Below, piece after piece: positions 40,379 through 50,207 of a DNA stretch of 64,000 nt. The DNA lies in the NCBI GenBank assembly GCA_001970955.1, contig MPUH01000213.1:1-64000 (forward strand), read 5' to 3'. Below the pieces are notes generated by a model, which was not told the origin of the DNA, ran no database searches, and saw only the letters and a list, made by a program, of their open reading frames with translations. A program made the translations under genes and the position numbers. Each line of letters opens with the position of its first letter. Position 1 is the stretch's first letter. The DNA is from Stentor coeruleus. Taxonomy: Eukaryota; Ciliophora; Heterotrichea; Heterotrichida; Stentoridae.

Positions 40379-42433
40379 TTATTTATTTAGTCCCATATCA
40401 AAATCTTCATCAGAAAAAAGTTCTTCTTCCTCTTCAGATATTTGATTTTCTTCCTGTAACATGTTTACGCGGTCGCCAAGTTCATTGATCATTTCTTCAG
40501 CATCCGTAGCTTGGTGGAATATTAACTCAAATTTATTTTCAATAAGCATATCACTAACTTTACCGAAAGGTGGAGGGAAAAGAGGGTCTAAAGTTATTTT
40601 AAAAGCGTTTTCTATCATTGCAGGAATGAGTATACTCAGGTAATTCGAAGATAGTTCAAGACAAGGATTAGTGTTAACTTCTATCAACCACACTTTAGCA
40701 TTTTTGTCCAACATAAAATCATACCCGAAAACCTCCATACAATGCAATTTCCTATTCGGGTCTATCTTAAAATATACTGATTTCATTGTGTCCTTTGTAA
40801 GTTTCTTTATTTGTGGTAGCACATCCTTAATAAAATTAATCTTCCTCTCAGAACAATGAAAGTCTAAATATCTTTGAAAATCCTTATATGATAATTTATT
40901 TCCATCTTCAAATTTCCCATAATCTTCACAATGTTTTTGTATCGCATCATTAGTCAAATGCATAAAATTATTACTCGTGTCCTTAGCTGAAAATTCACAA
41001 GAAGCAGTTCTAATATATCCATCACTATAAAAATATCCTTGAATAACCCCATTGATTGAAGTTATCAAACTATAACATCTAAAGTCAAATTTTCTTTTAT
41101 GTATAAGAAAAGGTTTTTCTATATATTTCTGTATAATAAAAGTTTTATCTCCATATGCGCTTGTTGAAACCAAAGATTTTATTTGTAATAAATTATTGCA
41201 TACCGAAATCCCTTGACCCCTATTCGAATTTTCTCCAGGTTTAATAATCCAAAGATTATGTATATTTTCAGGTTGTTTGGTTTTTTCTATTTCCGCAAAC
41301 ATTGTGGCGAATTTTATAAACTCTAAATCTTTTTCTCCATGTTGTATATGAAAAGTCATCGGAATATAGTCAAAAGGGTTTTCTTTCATAGCTTTATAAT
41401 AGCTTAGCATACTTAAATACAAGCCTTTTTTATTAGTCAAGTGCTGATTGCATTCAAGTTTATTAAACATTTGGATAAATGGACTAACCAATTGTTTGAT
41501 TTCTAATTGAATATAAGACCCTGAGTTTCTTATTGTCTGGAAACCTAATTCATCTAATGATACACCTCTTGCAGGACCTGTATCAACTTTAATATCAATT
41601 GGGCATAGTAAATGTCCTAATTCAGTTAAAGCTTTTTCTATTTTTATATCATCTCCATAATCTAATCTTCCCAAAAGTTCTTTATTTTTCCATTGTGTCC
41701 ATACAAAATTAGCTTCATTCATATTATCAGTTTCAGTCCACCAACTTCTTGATGTTAAAAGCTTTCTTATTAATCTTGAATTGTTCCCTTTTCCTATATA
41801 AAATTTGTATTGAGCTCCAGTTTTTAATGGCCTTTCAATTCCGTTGCTTTTGTTAATCATGTTTCTCCATATTTTTTCTAGTTCAGGCTTTGCTCGATTT
41901 GCCCAGTCTAAGTTTCGTAGGGCTTCTTTTATGCTAACTTTTTCTTGGGTCTTGCTTTGACGAGGCATTTGTGGGAAATTTATTTTGAAAGATGTGGTGA
42001 AAGTTTTTTTCATTGAAGGCTTTGGAGAGGAATTATTGCTTGAAGAGTTTTTCATTATGTAGCTTTTGCGTTCTGATATGACTGATGAGGTTTTTAAGCT
42101 TTTTCTAGTAAAAGTCTTCCTTTCAGTAGGAAATTGAAAGCCTTCTAATCGGGCTTTTGTACTTCTTAAAGGTTGTAAATTTGACATTCTCTGGGTAAGC
42201 AGAGGCATTTTCCTAACTGTTATTGATTCTTTAAGTGAAAACATTGGCGACCTGTCTGTTTTTAAGTCGAAACTTGCTAGGACAACTTTTTGAGTTTTAA
42301 ATTGCAGTTTGAATCTTGACTGTCTTGCTCCTTTAGGTGATCCTTGATTTACTGTTGTATTTTGGCCTAATTTGCCTGTGTACTTCTGAAGAAGGTACAT
42401 ATCTGGCCTACCTCGAGATGACTGTTTTATCAT
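40379..42433 (-). CDS. Tubulin-tyrosine-ligase-like protein (TTLL)
   Basis: 684 residues from ATG 42433. The first ~190 residues are basic and disordered (RKSLKTSSVISERKSY), fit for microtubule binding. Residues ~205-620 form the ATP-grasp TTL domain: YKFYIGKGNNSRLIRKLL, WIIKPGENSNRGQGI (nucleotide loop), FIIQKYIEKPFLIHKRKFDF followed by RCYSLI, GYIRTASCEFSAKD, FMHLTNDAIQKHCEDYG and FGYDFMLDKNAKVWLIEVNT with NPCLE. These enzymes add Glu or Gly to tubulin tails in cilia and cortical microtubules. The sequence alone does not separate glutamylase from glycylase. A short acidic tail (SEEEEELFSDED) closes it. Confidence 0.92.
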   Translation of the reverse strand: MIKQSSRGRPDMYLLQKYTGKLGQNTTVNQGSPKGARQSRFKLQFKTQKVVLASFDLKTDRSPMFSLKESITVRKMPLLTQRMSNLQPLRSTKARLEGFQFPTERKTFTRKSLKTSSVISERKSYIMKNSSSNNSSPKPSMKKTFTTSFKINFPQMPRQSKTQEKVSIKEALRNLDWANRAKPELEKIWRNMINKSNGIERPLKTGAQYKFYIGKGNNSRLIRKLLTSRSWWTETDNMNEANFVWTQWKNKELLGRLDYGDDIKIEKALTELGHLLCPIDIKVDTGPARGVSLDELGFQTIRNSGSYIQLEIKQLVSPFIQMFNKLECNQHLTNKKGLYLSMLSYYKAMKENPFDYIPMTFHIQHGEKDLEFIKFATMFAEIEKTKQPENIHNLWIIKPGENSNRGQGISVCNNLLQIKSLVSTSAYGDKTFIIQKYIEKPFLIHKRKFDFRCYSLITSINGVIQGYFYSDGYIRTASCEFSAKDTSNNFMHLTNDAIQKHCEDYGKFEDGNKLSYKDFQRYLDFHCSERKINFIKDVLPQIKKLTKDTMKSVYFKIDPNRKLHCMEVFGYDFMLDKNAKVWLIEVNTNPCLELSSNYLSILIPAMIENAFKITLDPLFPPPFGKVSDMLIENKFELIFHQATDAEEMINELGDRVNMLQEENQISEEEEELFSDEDFDMGLNK

Positions 42434-43405
42434 TTTTATTTATGAATTCGCAGAGACTTTGAAATCTTCACATTTACGATTTTAAGTGGTGGTTTTTCAT
42501 ATTTAAAAAGCATGGGTTCTGTAAAAATATAAGAAAAATTATATGCTTGTTTAAAAAATGTTAGATGGTTGCATTAGTAAGGATTTTTATGATTAAGAAG
42601 TTTGATAAGTTCTTATTATTTTTTTTTATGAGATTTTATATTAGAATGAATTTTGGTAAAAAGTTTGAGTTTTCTTTTTGGAAGTTGGTTGAAATAGTTT
42701 TTAATAGTAGTTTTTATATTGTATATAAATAAGATTAGTGAATATGATAAATTTTGGCTTAACGATAAGCATACTTTGATTATACTAACTTTTTTAGTGT
42801 TTAATAACCAAAAATATTACAATTTTATCATAGAAAACCATAAAGCATATTTATAAAACTCTTAAAACTAATTATTTTAATATCAGCATTCTATCAATAA
42901 AATTTCTATTTACCATAAAATGACTTTTTTCTGCGAACAGGCATCAAACTACAAATGATGCAAAGCATTCATACAATAATCATATCTTTAATATTACATT
43001 TTCATATATCCGAAAAACATTTTTAATCATTTCTATGTAAAATTAATCATAGTTATATTTTTTTAATCTAAATTCTATAAAGCAACCGTTACTGTTCTAT
43101 TACTCAAAATTAGCCTTAGACAATTACAAATATTTACATTTACTCTATAAATAATAGTCTTTATATGAAACAGTTACTTTAATATGGTTTTTAGTTAAGG
43201 TACTTGCAAATTTATGTCTAGGATTATAAAAATTCAAAGTAAATCACAATTTACTATAATATTTTAGTTGGATTTGATATACTTTTACAAAGGATTTTGT
43301 CGTTATTGGATTTAAGATTATGGGAATTATAATCTTAAACCTAAAGACTTTATTTTGATAAAAAAAAACTTGGAAATATTTTTTTGGTAATAAAACTGGA
43401 ATAAA
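42434..43405. other. Intergenic region between the TTLL and channel genes
   Basis: About 970 bases between divergent starts. The TTLL-proximal third is rich in G and T on the plus strand. The rest is AT-rich with no frame, RNA gene or repeat that I can support. Confidence 0.45.
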
Positions 43406-46400
43406 ATGTCAAACCCAGCATTTGAATATAAAGTGCCCTGCAAAGGGGTCTTTAGATATGATCGATTGTGCCTGCCAAAAACTCAGCCTTTATTATTGCC
43501 TATTGAAGCAGAAATAATAAAAAACCCAACTACTTATTCTCAATATCTTACTTACGAAGAAATGACGATATATGAGGAAGTAGAAGAATACACAGACAAA
43601 ATGATTCTTTTAGAATTTCGGAAATCCCTTTTACGTCTGAAGATTACGCTATGTGAGATTTCTGGCTTTATCACAAACAGCAGTTTATTTGAGTGGTTTA
43701 TTATCACAGTAATTATTATAAACACAATAGTCTTATCATTAGAAGACCCAAATGCCAACTACACTTCAGGAACCTTTTATGAATTTGAACTTTTCTTTTT
43801 ATACACTTACACAGTAGAATGCGTTCTTAAAATGTTAGCAAAAGGAATAATTTTACCTAAAGACTCTTATTTCAAAGACTATTGGAATATACTAGATTTT
43901 ACTATTGTGATTACAAGTTGGCTTGAAGCATATTTAAATGGAATCAAACTAAATGCTTTAAGAAGTTTGAGGATTCTCAGACCTTTAAGAGGAATTTCTT
44001 CAGTTCAGGGAATGAGGATAATTTTTCAAGCTCTAATCAAATCTATTGTCCCTCTTTTACACTCTTTGATTATCCTCTCAGCATTTATGCTTATATTTGC
44101 TATTGCTGGATTACAGCTTTGGATTGGTTTGTTTAGGAAAAGCTGTATGGATATAGAAACAGGAATAACTTTTGATATTTGTGGTAGTGAAGCTTGTGGA
44201 GTTGATAAGTATTGTGTTGAAACTTTAACAAACCCTTATTATAATACTTTGAGTTTTGATAACCTTCTTTATGCCCTTGTAAATGTTTTTCAGATAATAA
44301 CCCTTGAAGGCTGGACTGGTATAATGCAATATACTCAGATGACTTTTGGGTACTTTTCTTTTATTTACTTTTTACCTTTGGTTTTTATAGGATCTTTCCT
44401 CATCCTACACCTTTCTATTGCAATTATAGCATCGAAATTCTCAGAAGCTATCGGACTCAGAAACTCGCCTTCAGTAAAAACCTCAGAAGAAGAGCCAGAA
44501 GAAGCTAAAAATATTAAAACTCTTAAAGAATTCAATGAAGAAAACGAAGCAAAAGATGATCTTGAGCGTCAAGAAGTTATCGAAACCCCTCCACAAGAAT
44601 TTATAAAATTTTTATCCAAAAGAAAAACCAATGAAGCTGTAGATAACAGTGCAAAAGAAAAGACTTTAAGAGAAAGGTCTGAAATTGTGGGTGTACACAA
44701 AAAAAGTGCCTCAATGGCTGATAATCTAATTTCTGATAGAAATATCTTCGAAAGTCCTAAAAATAAAAGCTCATTCTCTAGTAAAGTAAAAGCTTTTACT
44801 ATACTCAACAAAAATACAGAAGGGCCTGGGACACAGTTTTTCGCTAACGAATTAAATAAAAAAATCTTGCCACAATATGCAGACTGTCTAATGGAAGAAA
44901 TAAAATCTTTCGATTCTGTGCATGCCAGCACCAGGATACATGAAAAAACCAGTAAAAAAATGAAAATCCGCATTGTCTCAAGAGAAAAAATGACCTCATC
45001 ATCTGAAAAAAATATTTTTGATATAAAAACTCATAACATCAATTTCGCGTTTGGGTATAACAACAACTATTTAATTAAAATCCAAGAAAAAGATATGAAA
45101 AAATACAACAAATCCTCAGTTTTTAAAGTATTTTTGCTTAAGAACAAATTTTTAAAAAAACGTAAAGTTTTTTTTGAATTATTTCCTAGTGTAGCGTTTT
45201 TTATGAAAAAGTCTATTGAAGATTATATATACGAACCTGATAAATTTATTCATGATAAAAACTATTATAGGGCTTTATGTGAAAAAAAAGTTATAAACAA
45301 ACCTAATCAACTTAATCAAAAAAATATGACACAAACACTTGGAGTTGATAATAAAAACCGAGATATTAGCACTGAAGTTAATTTATGTATGTTTTTAGAT
45401 ATAACCTCAAACAAGATCCTACCTTTTAATAATGCATATACAACTTATAGGATTAGAAAACAGGGATTTTTAGGAAGTCTTCAACAAATCCAGTATTTGA
45501 TTAAGAAAATAATATTGAGTAATTATGTCAATGCTGGAATTACACTTTTAGTAATTGGAAATGTTATATGCCTTTCACTTGATTATTATGGAGCTTCTGA
45601 TAGTACTTTGAATGCCTTGTCACAGATAAATTTGTTTTTCACTTTCTTTTTTTTGTCAGAAATGGTATTAAAAATTGTTGCATTAGGTCCTAAAAGCTAT
45701 TGTAGAGAATCTATGAATTTGTTGGATGGAACTGTTGTCATTTTGAGTCTTATTGAGTTTTTTATTATATCAGGAAAGTCTGGAACTTTTAATGCTTTTA
45801 GGGCAGTCAGGATTTTGAGGATTTTTAGAATACTTAGGGTGTTAAAAGTGTTTAGGTATTTGACTGCTTTAGCTGATTTAGCGAGTATTATTGGGGATTC
45901 ACTTGCTGAGTTTTTTTACTTGTTTTGCTTGCTACTGTTATTCTGTATCATTTTTAGTTTACTCGGAATGCAAATATACGGAGGGTGTTTTGATTTCCCA
46001 GAAGGTATTCCTAGAAGTAACTTTGACAGTTTCCACTCAGCCTTTATCACAATCTTCCAAATCTTATCTACAGAAAATTGGGATTCTGTCCTCATCTCCT
46101 CCTTACGTTATTATCCATCCAGCTGTCTTTTCTTAATACTCTGGGTATTTATCGGAAATTTCGTCCTTCTAAATATTTTCCTAGCAATCCTCCTTCAAGG
46201 TTTTGAAAAAATCATGATTAACCAAGAAAATGTTATCGAAATCTATGATGGAACAAAAAAATACAATAAATCCTTTACAAAATTTAGAGAAAAAAAAATT
46301 AAAGAACTTGAAATGCTTAGTCTTGAAGAAGATGAAGATGATCAAGATATGGATATAAGCAATTTAGAAGAAATTCTGCAAAAAAAGAAAAGATTAAAAG

Positions 46401-48712
46401 TTAAACTTTTTGAAGGCATTGATTGTGAGAAAAGCTATTTTTTGTTTAGTAAAGAAAATGTTGTGAGAAAATTTTTTCATAGATTTTCAAAGAGCTCATT
46501 TTTTGAAGTGATTGTTTTGATAGTGATATTTTTAAACACATGCAAATTGGTTTATGATACTTATATACTAAACCTATCAAAAGACTCAACAGAAGTCAAA
46601 TTCTCTAATGCTATGGACATCGTATTTACAATCCTTTTCAGCTTAGAATTCATTATAAAATCTATCAGTAATGGGTTTATAAAAGATGAAGGGTCCTACT
46701 TAAGCGATGCTTGGAACATTTTAGATTTCATTATTATTATTCTTTCAATAATGGATCTCTCCCTTACTTCAATTGACATATCAGTTATCAAAATCTTCAG
46801 ACTTCTACGAACTCTACGTCCTTTGCGATTTATTACACACAATCTTTCAATGAAAGTTATCGTCACAGCTCTGATTTCCTCAATAATTGCCATAGTAAAT
46901 ATCCTTGGAATTATCGTCCTTATATGGTTAATTTTCGCTATTCTTGGAGTTTCACTTTTCGGTGGGAAATTTTATTCATGTTCAGACCCAGGTTACAAAA
47001 CTCAATCCTCATGTCTCCAAGCAGGAAATCATTGGAAAAATCTTTTCTATAATTTTGATAATGTTCTTGAAGCTCTTATAACTTTATTTACTATAAGTTC
47101 ACAAGAAGCTTGGCCTGATAGAATGTATGAAGGTATTGATGCTGTTGATACTGGTATTGCTCCTGAATTTAATTATAATCCTTTTGCCGCATATTATTAT
47201 GTTATTTATGTAGTTATTGGGAATTTCTTCCTAGTCAATGTTTTCACAGCTGTTGTTTATGATAGATTTAATCATGCAAGAAAAGCTGAAAAAAATACTG
47301 TGAGTTATTTGCTAACTAGGGATCAAATAAACTGGCTTGAACTCCAGGAACTTATAGTAAAATCAAAGCCAAAGAATATTTTTACTAAGAAAACCAAAAA
47401 TTGTATGCCAGAAAAGTTTATTGAAATTGTGACAAGTAGGTTATTTGACAGTTTTATGATTTGTATTATTGTTTTGAATACAATATGCATGTCGATTATA
47501 TATTATGATGCTAGTGTGGAATATGTTAAAGGTTTAGAGATTGTAAATGAAACTTGTACGTATATATTTATTGTAGAGGCTTTTATGAAAATATTAGCTA
47601 TGAATAGGAATTATTTTTTTAGTTACTGGAATCAGTTTGATTTTTTTGTAGTTTTGTGCTCGATAGCTAATTTAATTATTGATGGAGCTACGAAGTCTAA
47701 TGTTTCTTTGTTAAGGGTTGCCCCGCAGATTATTAGGATTATTAGAGTACTGAGGATTTCTAGGATGTTTAAAGTGTTTAATTCTTTGAAGTCTATACAG
47801 ACAATGCTAAATATTATTATTTTTTCTTTACCGGCTATGCTCAATGTATTTTCTCTAATGCTCCTCGTCTACTTCATGTATGCAGTAATGGGTTCATTCC
47901 TTTTCTATGAAGTTAAAACTGGGACAATAATAAACTCCTATTTTAATTTCTCCAACTTCCATAGTTCAATGATTATCCTCTGGCGTATCTCAACAGGTGA
48001 AAACTATCCTTACATAATGGTTGATATAATAACTGCACTTGACTCAAAAGTATACATCCTCTACTTTTACTCCTTCGTAACCCTAACAACTTTTATTTTC
48101 CTTGACCTTTTCGTAAGTGTTATCATCCAAAACTATCAAGAATATCAAGAAAATAAAGAAAGTGCTGTGTATATTTTCAACAAAGTTATATCAAATTTCA
48201 AAATAGTTTGGAACTCATTGACAATGCACTGGAATGGACAAAGAATCGCTCATACAGATTTAGTAAAACTGATGTATGAATTAGGTCCTGAGCTTGGTGC
48301 AGATAAAAACATGTCTTTTACTAATGTTATTAAAATGTTATCAGCGATGGATCTTGAAGCTGATTCTCATGGGTATGTTTATTATAATGATATGCTTTTT
48401 GCAGTTATGAAGAAGAAATATGGAAGGAAACTTGTGTTTTCTAAAGATATTATTATAAAGAAAATATTGCATAAAGAGGAAATTAGTGTGTATAAGAGGC
48501 TTAAGAAAATTAGAGCTAAGTTTATGAAGAGGCTTGAGAGACACTCGCTTTTAGGGGATAAGAATATTAAAAGATTAAGAGCGTTTTTGGGACCTGTGAA
48601 TTTGAGACCACTGTTTAGTGCTTGGAAACGATTTACTATTCAAAGGATGGGTGCATTGGAGGATGTATCGGATGAACAGGGCAGTTTGGAAAATTATTCT
48701 ATTCATTTATGA
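43406..48712 (+). CDS. Four-domain voltage-gated calcium channel alpha-1-like subunit
   Basis: 1768 residues in one uninterrupted frame. Four six-helix repeats begin near residues 90, 705, 1030 and 1348. Each has an S4 sensor with Arg every third residue (LRSLRILRPLRG; FRAVRILRIFRILRVLKVFR; IFRLLRTLRPLRF; IIRIIRVLRISRMFK). The pore loops read TLEGWTG, STENWDS, SSQEAWPD and STGENYPY, giving a Glu in all four filter positions, the EEEE pattern of calcium-selective channels. The domain I-II linker is long (~340 residues) and polar. The III-IV linker is short. After S6 of domain IV an EF-hand-like region with SAMDLEADSHGYVYYNDML is followed by a basic tail. By family it would carry ciliary or cell-surface calcium spikes; Stentor is known for contraction and action potentials. 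Confidence 0.93.
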   Translation: MSNPAFEYKVPCKGVFRYDRLCLPKTQPLLLPIEAEIIKNPTTYSQYLTYEEMTIYEEVEEYTDKMILLEFRKSLLRLKITLCEISGFITNSSLFEWFIITVIIINTIVLSLEDPNANYTSGTFYEFELFFLYTYTVECVLKMLAKGIILPKDSYFKDYWNILDFTIVITSWLEAYLNGIKLNALRSLRILRPLRGISSVQGMRIIFQALIKSIVPLLHSLIILSAFMLIFAIAGLQLWIGLFRKSCMDIETGITFDICGSEACGVDKYCVETLTNPYYNTLSFDNLLYALVNVFQIITLEGWTGIMQYTQMTFGYFSFIYFLPLVFIGSFLILHLSIAIIASKFSEAIGLRNSPSVKTSEEEPEEAKNIKTLKEFNEENEAKDDLERQEVIETPPQEFIKFLSKRKTNEAVDNSAKEKTLRERSEIVGVHKKSASMADNLISDRNIFESPKNKSSFSSKVKAFTILNKNTEGPGTQFFANELNKKILPQYADCLMEEIKSFDSVHASTRIHEKTSKKMKIRIVSREKMTSSSEKNIFDIKTHNINFAFGYNNNYLIKIQEKDMKKYNKSSVFKVFLLKNKFLKKRKVFFELFPSVAFFMKKSIEDYIYEPDKFIHDKNYYRALCEKKVINKPNQLNQKNMTQTLGVDNKNRDISTEVNLCMFLDITSNKILPFNNAYTTYRIRKQGFLGSLQQIQYLIKKIILSNYVNAGITLLVIGNVICLSLDYYGASDSTLNALSQINLFFTFFFLSEMVLKIVALGPKSYCRESMNLLDGTVVILSLIEFFIISGKSGTFNAFRAVRILRIFRILRVLKVFRYLTALADLASIIGDSLAEFFYLFCLLLLFCIIFSLLGMQIYGGCFDFPEGIPRSNFDSFHSAFITIFQILSTENWDSVLISSLRYYPSSCLFLILWVFIGNFVLLNIFLAILLQGFEKIMINQENVIEIYDGTKKYNKSFTKFREKKIKELEMLSLEEDEDDQDMDISNLEEILQKKKRLKVKLFEGIDCEKSYFLFSKENVVRKFFHRFSKSSFFEVIVLIVIFLNTCKLVYDTYILNLSKDSTEVKFSNAMDIVFTILFSLEFIIKSISNGFIKDEGSYLSDAWNILDFIIIILSIMDLSLTSIDISVIKIFRLLRTLRPLRFITHNLSMKVIVTALISSIIAIVNILGIIVLIWLIFAILGVSLFGGKFYSCSDPGYKTQSSCLQAGNHWKNLFYNFDNVLEALITLFTISSQEAWPDRMYEGIDAVDTGIAPEFNYNPFAAYYYVIYVVIGNFFLVNVFTAVVYDRFNHARKAEKNTVSYLLTRDQINWLELQELIVKSKPKNIFTKKTKNCMPEKFIEIVTSRLFDSFMICIIVLNTICMSIIYYDASVEYVKGLEIVNETCTYIFIVEAFMKILAMNRNYFFSYWNQFDFFVVLCSIANLIIDGATKSNVSLLRVAPQIIRIIRVLRISRMFKVFNSLKSIQTMLNIIIFSLPAMLNVFSLMLLVYFMYAVMGSFLFYEVKTGTIINSYFNFSNFHSSMIILWRISTGENYPYIMVDIITALDSKVYILYFYSFVTLTTFIFLDLFVSVIIQNYQEYQENKESAVYIFNKVISNFKIVWNSLTMHWNGQRIAHTDLVKLMYELGPELGADKNMSFTNVIKMLSAMDLEADSHGYVYYNDMLFAVMKKKYGRKLVFSKDIIIKKILHKEEISVYKRLKKIRAKFMKRLERHSLLGDKNIKRLRAFLGPVNLRPLFSAWKRFTIQRMGALEDVSDEQGSLENYSIHL

Positions 48713-49396
48713 TTAATATGCAGATTTAGTAAAATTGTTAATCTGAGTCGATTTTTTATATAAGATTTTTAGAAAAATTGTTAAAAATGGATTGAAAGAA
48801 TATTGAAAAACTGTTAAGAGTAAACATGAATTGTTTTTTGAATTTTTAAACAAATGTGATATTTTTGAATAAATTTTAGAAAGGATTTAAATGATGAAAG
48901 ATAATTTATCACTTAAATGAACTTCAGGTTTTTTGAATACTTTAAGATATATATCAAACGTTTTATTTTTTAATTAGATGGAATAAATTTTGCTAATATC
49001 TCTAATCAAATTGCATAATCTTAAAAATAAAGCAAAAATCCTTAATCCTTCATGAAATGTATAATATTTTCATCTATACTATCTAAATCTACTTAAATAA
49101 TTAATCTAATATATATTCATAAAAATTGATTCTAATATCAGGATTTACTAAATTTAAAAATATATCATATTCTGCAAAAAAAAATTCCATTTATTTTATT
49201 ATTTCTGCATAAACTGACCTGTTTGCAAATTTTACCTATTCTCATAAAATCATAAAAGCTTCACAATTTATAATCTTAAGCATATATATTAAGTAAAATC
49301 CCTTTATCAAACCCACACTTCTATTAATTTACTAAAAACTATGCAAATTTCAAGTTTCATTATAAACCTATCCTAATTTCAATATCCGTTTTATAA
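48713..49396. other. Intergenic region
   Basis: About 680 bases. Composition changes across it: the first part, after the channel stop, is G-rich (48721-48780 has 9 G and 3 C), and the last ~150 bases before the next gene are C-rich and G-poor. No other feature. Confidence 0.5.
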
Positions 49397-49939
49397 ATGA
49401 TTTTAGTCCTACTTCTATTCCAAACAGCAATCAGTTTAGACCCATGCTTTACAACAACATTTAGATCAGGAATGAAGTTCGAATTCAACAATCGCAATGA
49501 TAATGTGCATTTTACACTCCATGTTCCAAAATTAATATTTGAACCTTATGAATGGGCTGGAATTGGAATAAAGAGAATTGAAGATGGAGTAGGTATGGAA
49601 AACGCTGACATAATCAGCTTTATTTTTAAGGAATATATCATTGAAGACAGATGGGCTACAGAAAATGGTTTCCCTCCAGCTGATGAAGATCAAGGTGGGA
49701 CTTTAGATGCAGATATTGGCCCAACTAAAGGAATTATTTCCTTAGAAACTAAAGTTTTATCTTGGGACAGACCTTTAGATACTAAGGATAATTTTGATAC
49801 GAAATTGGAATATGGAAGAAGATATTATTTGATGTGGGCTTATGGGATGTTAGAAGGAGGCGATATTGGTTATCATGAAGATCGGGACTATGAAGAATTT
49901 GAAATGGTTGAATGTGCTAATAGTGTCGTGACAGCTTAA
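49397..49939 (+). CDS. Secreted DOMON-like protein
   Basis: 180 residues from ATG 49397. MILVLLLFQTAISLDP is a short signal peptide. The rest reads like a single DOMON domain: YEWAGIGIKRIEDGVGMENA keeps the 'W-x-G-I-G... M-x-x-A-D' order, GIISLETKVLSWDRPLDTKD matches the Arg-Pro-Leu-x-Thr-x-Asp core, and YGRRYYLMWAYGM with a later GYHEDRD matches the closing 'W-A-x-G... H' strands that bind haem or sugar in other members. No membrane helix follows, so it is not a b561 fusion. It is probably secreted or lumenal. Ligand unknown. Confidence 0.72.
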   Translation: MILVLLLFQTAISLDPCFTTTFRSGMKFEFNNRNDNVHFTLHVPKLIFEPYEWAGIGIKRIEDGVGMENADIISFIFKEYIIEDRWATENGFPPADEDQGGTLDADIGPTKGIISLETKVLSWDRPLDTKDNFDTKLEYGRRYYLMWAYGMLEGGDIGYHEDRDYEEFEMVECANSVVTA

Positions 49940-50207
49940 TAGATGAATTAAAATTAGAAAATTATTTTTTTGAATCATAACTATCCCGCGCGGAATGAAT
50001 TCAATCAATTATTCATACATTCACAATATCATTTTAATCAAAACCCTTTACAAAGCATAAACACTACTTAATAATCTTAAAACAAGATAACCTGCATAAA
50101 TTATGTTCTAGAAATAAATATTATACAATTTACCTAATATCAATTATTTTTAAATCAAACATAATTTGAATACTCTAACATATTTCCTAAATTCATTAAA
50201 CGAATTA
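49940..50207. other. Short spacer between convergent genes
   Basis: About 270 AT-rich bases. A cccgcgcgg palindrome-like patch at about 49984 stands out from the AT background but has no clear role. Confidence 0.4.

Noticed and set aside
49980-49995. GC-rich patch near 49984 as a regulatory palindrome
   Set aside because: A single short gcgcgc-type run without a second copy or a linked gene feature; not enough to call.
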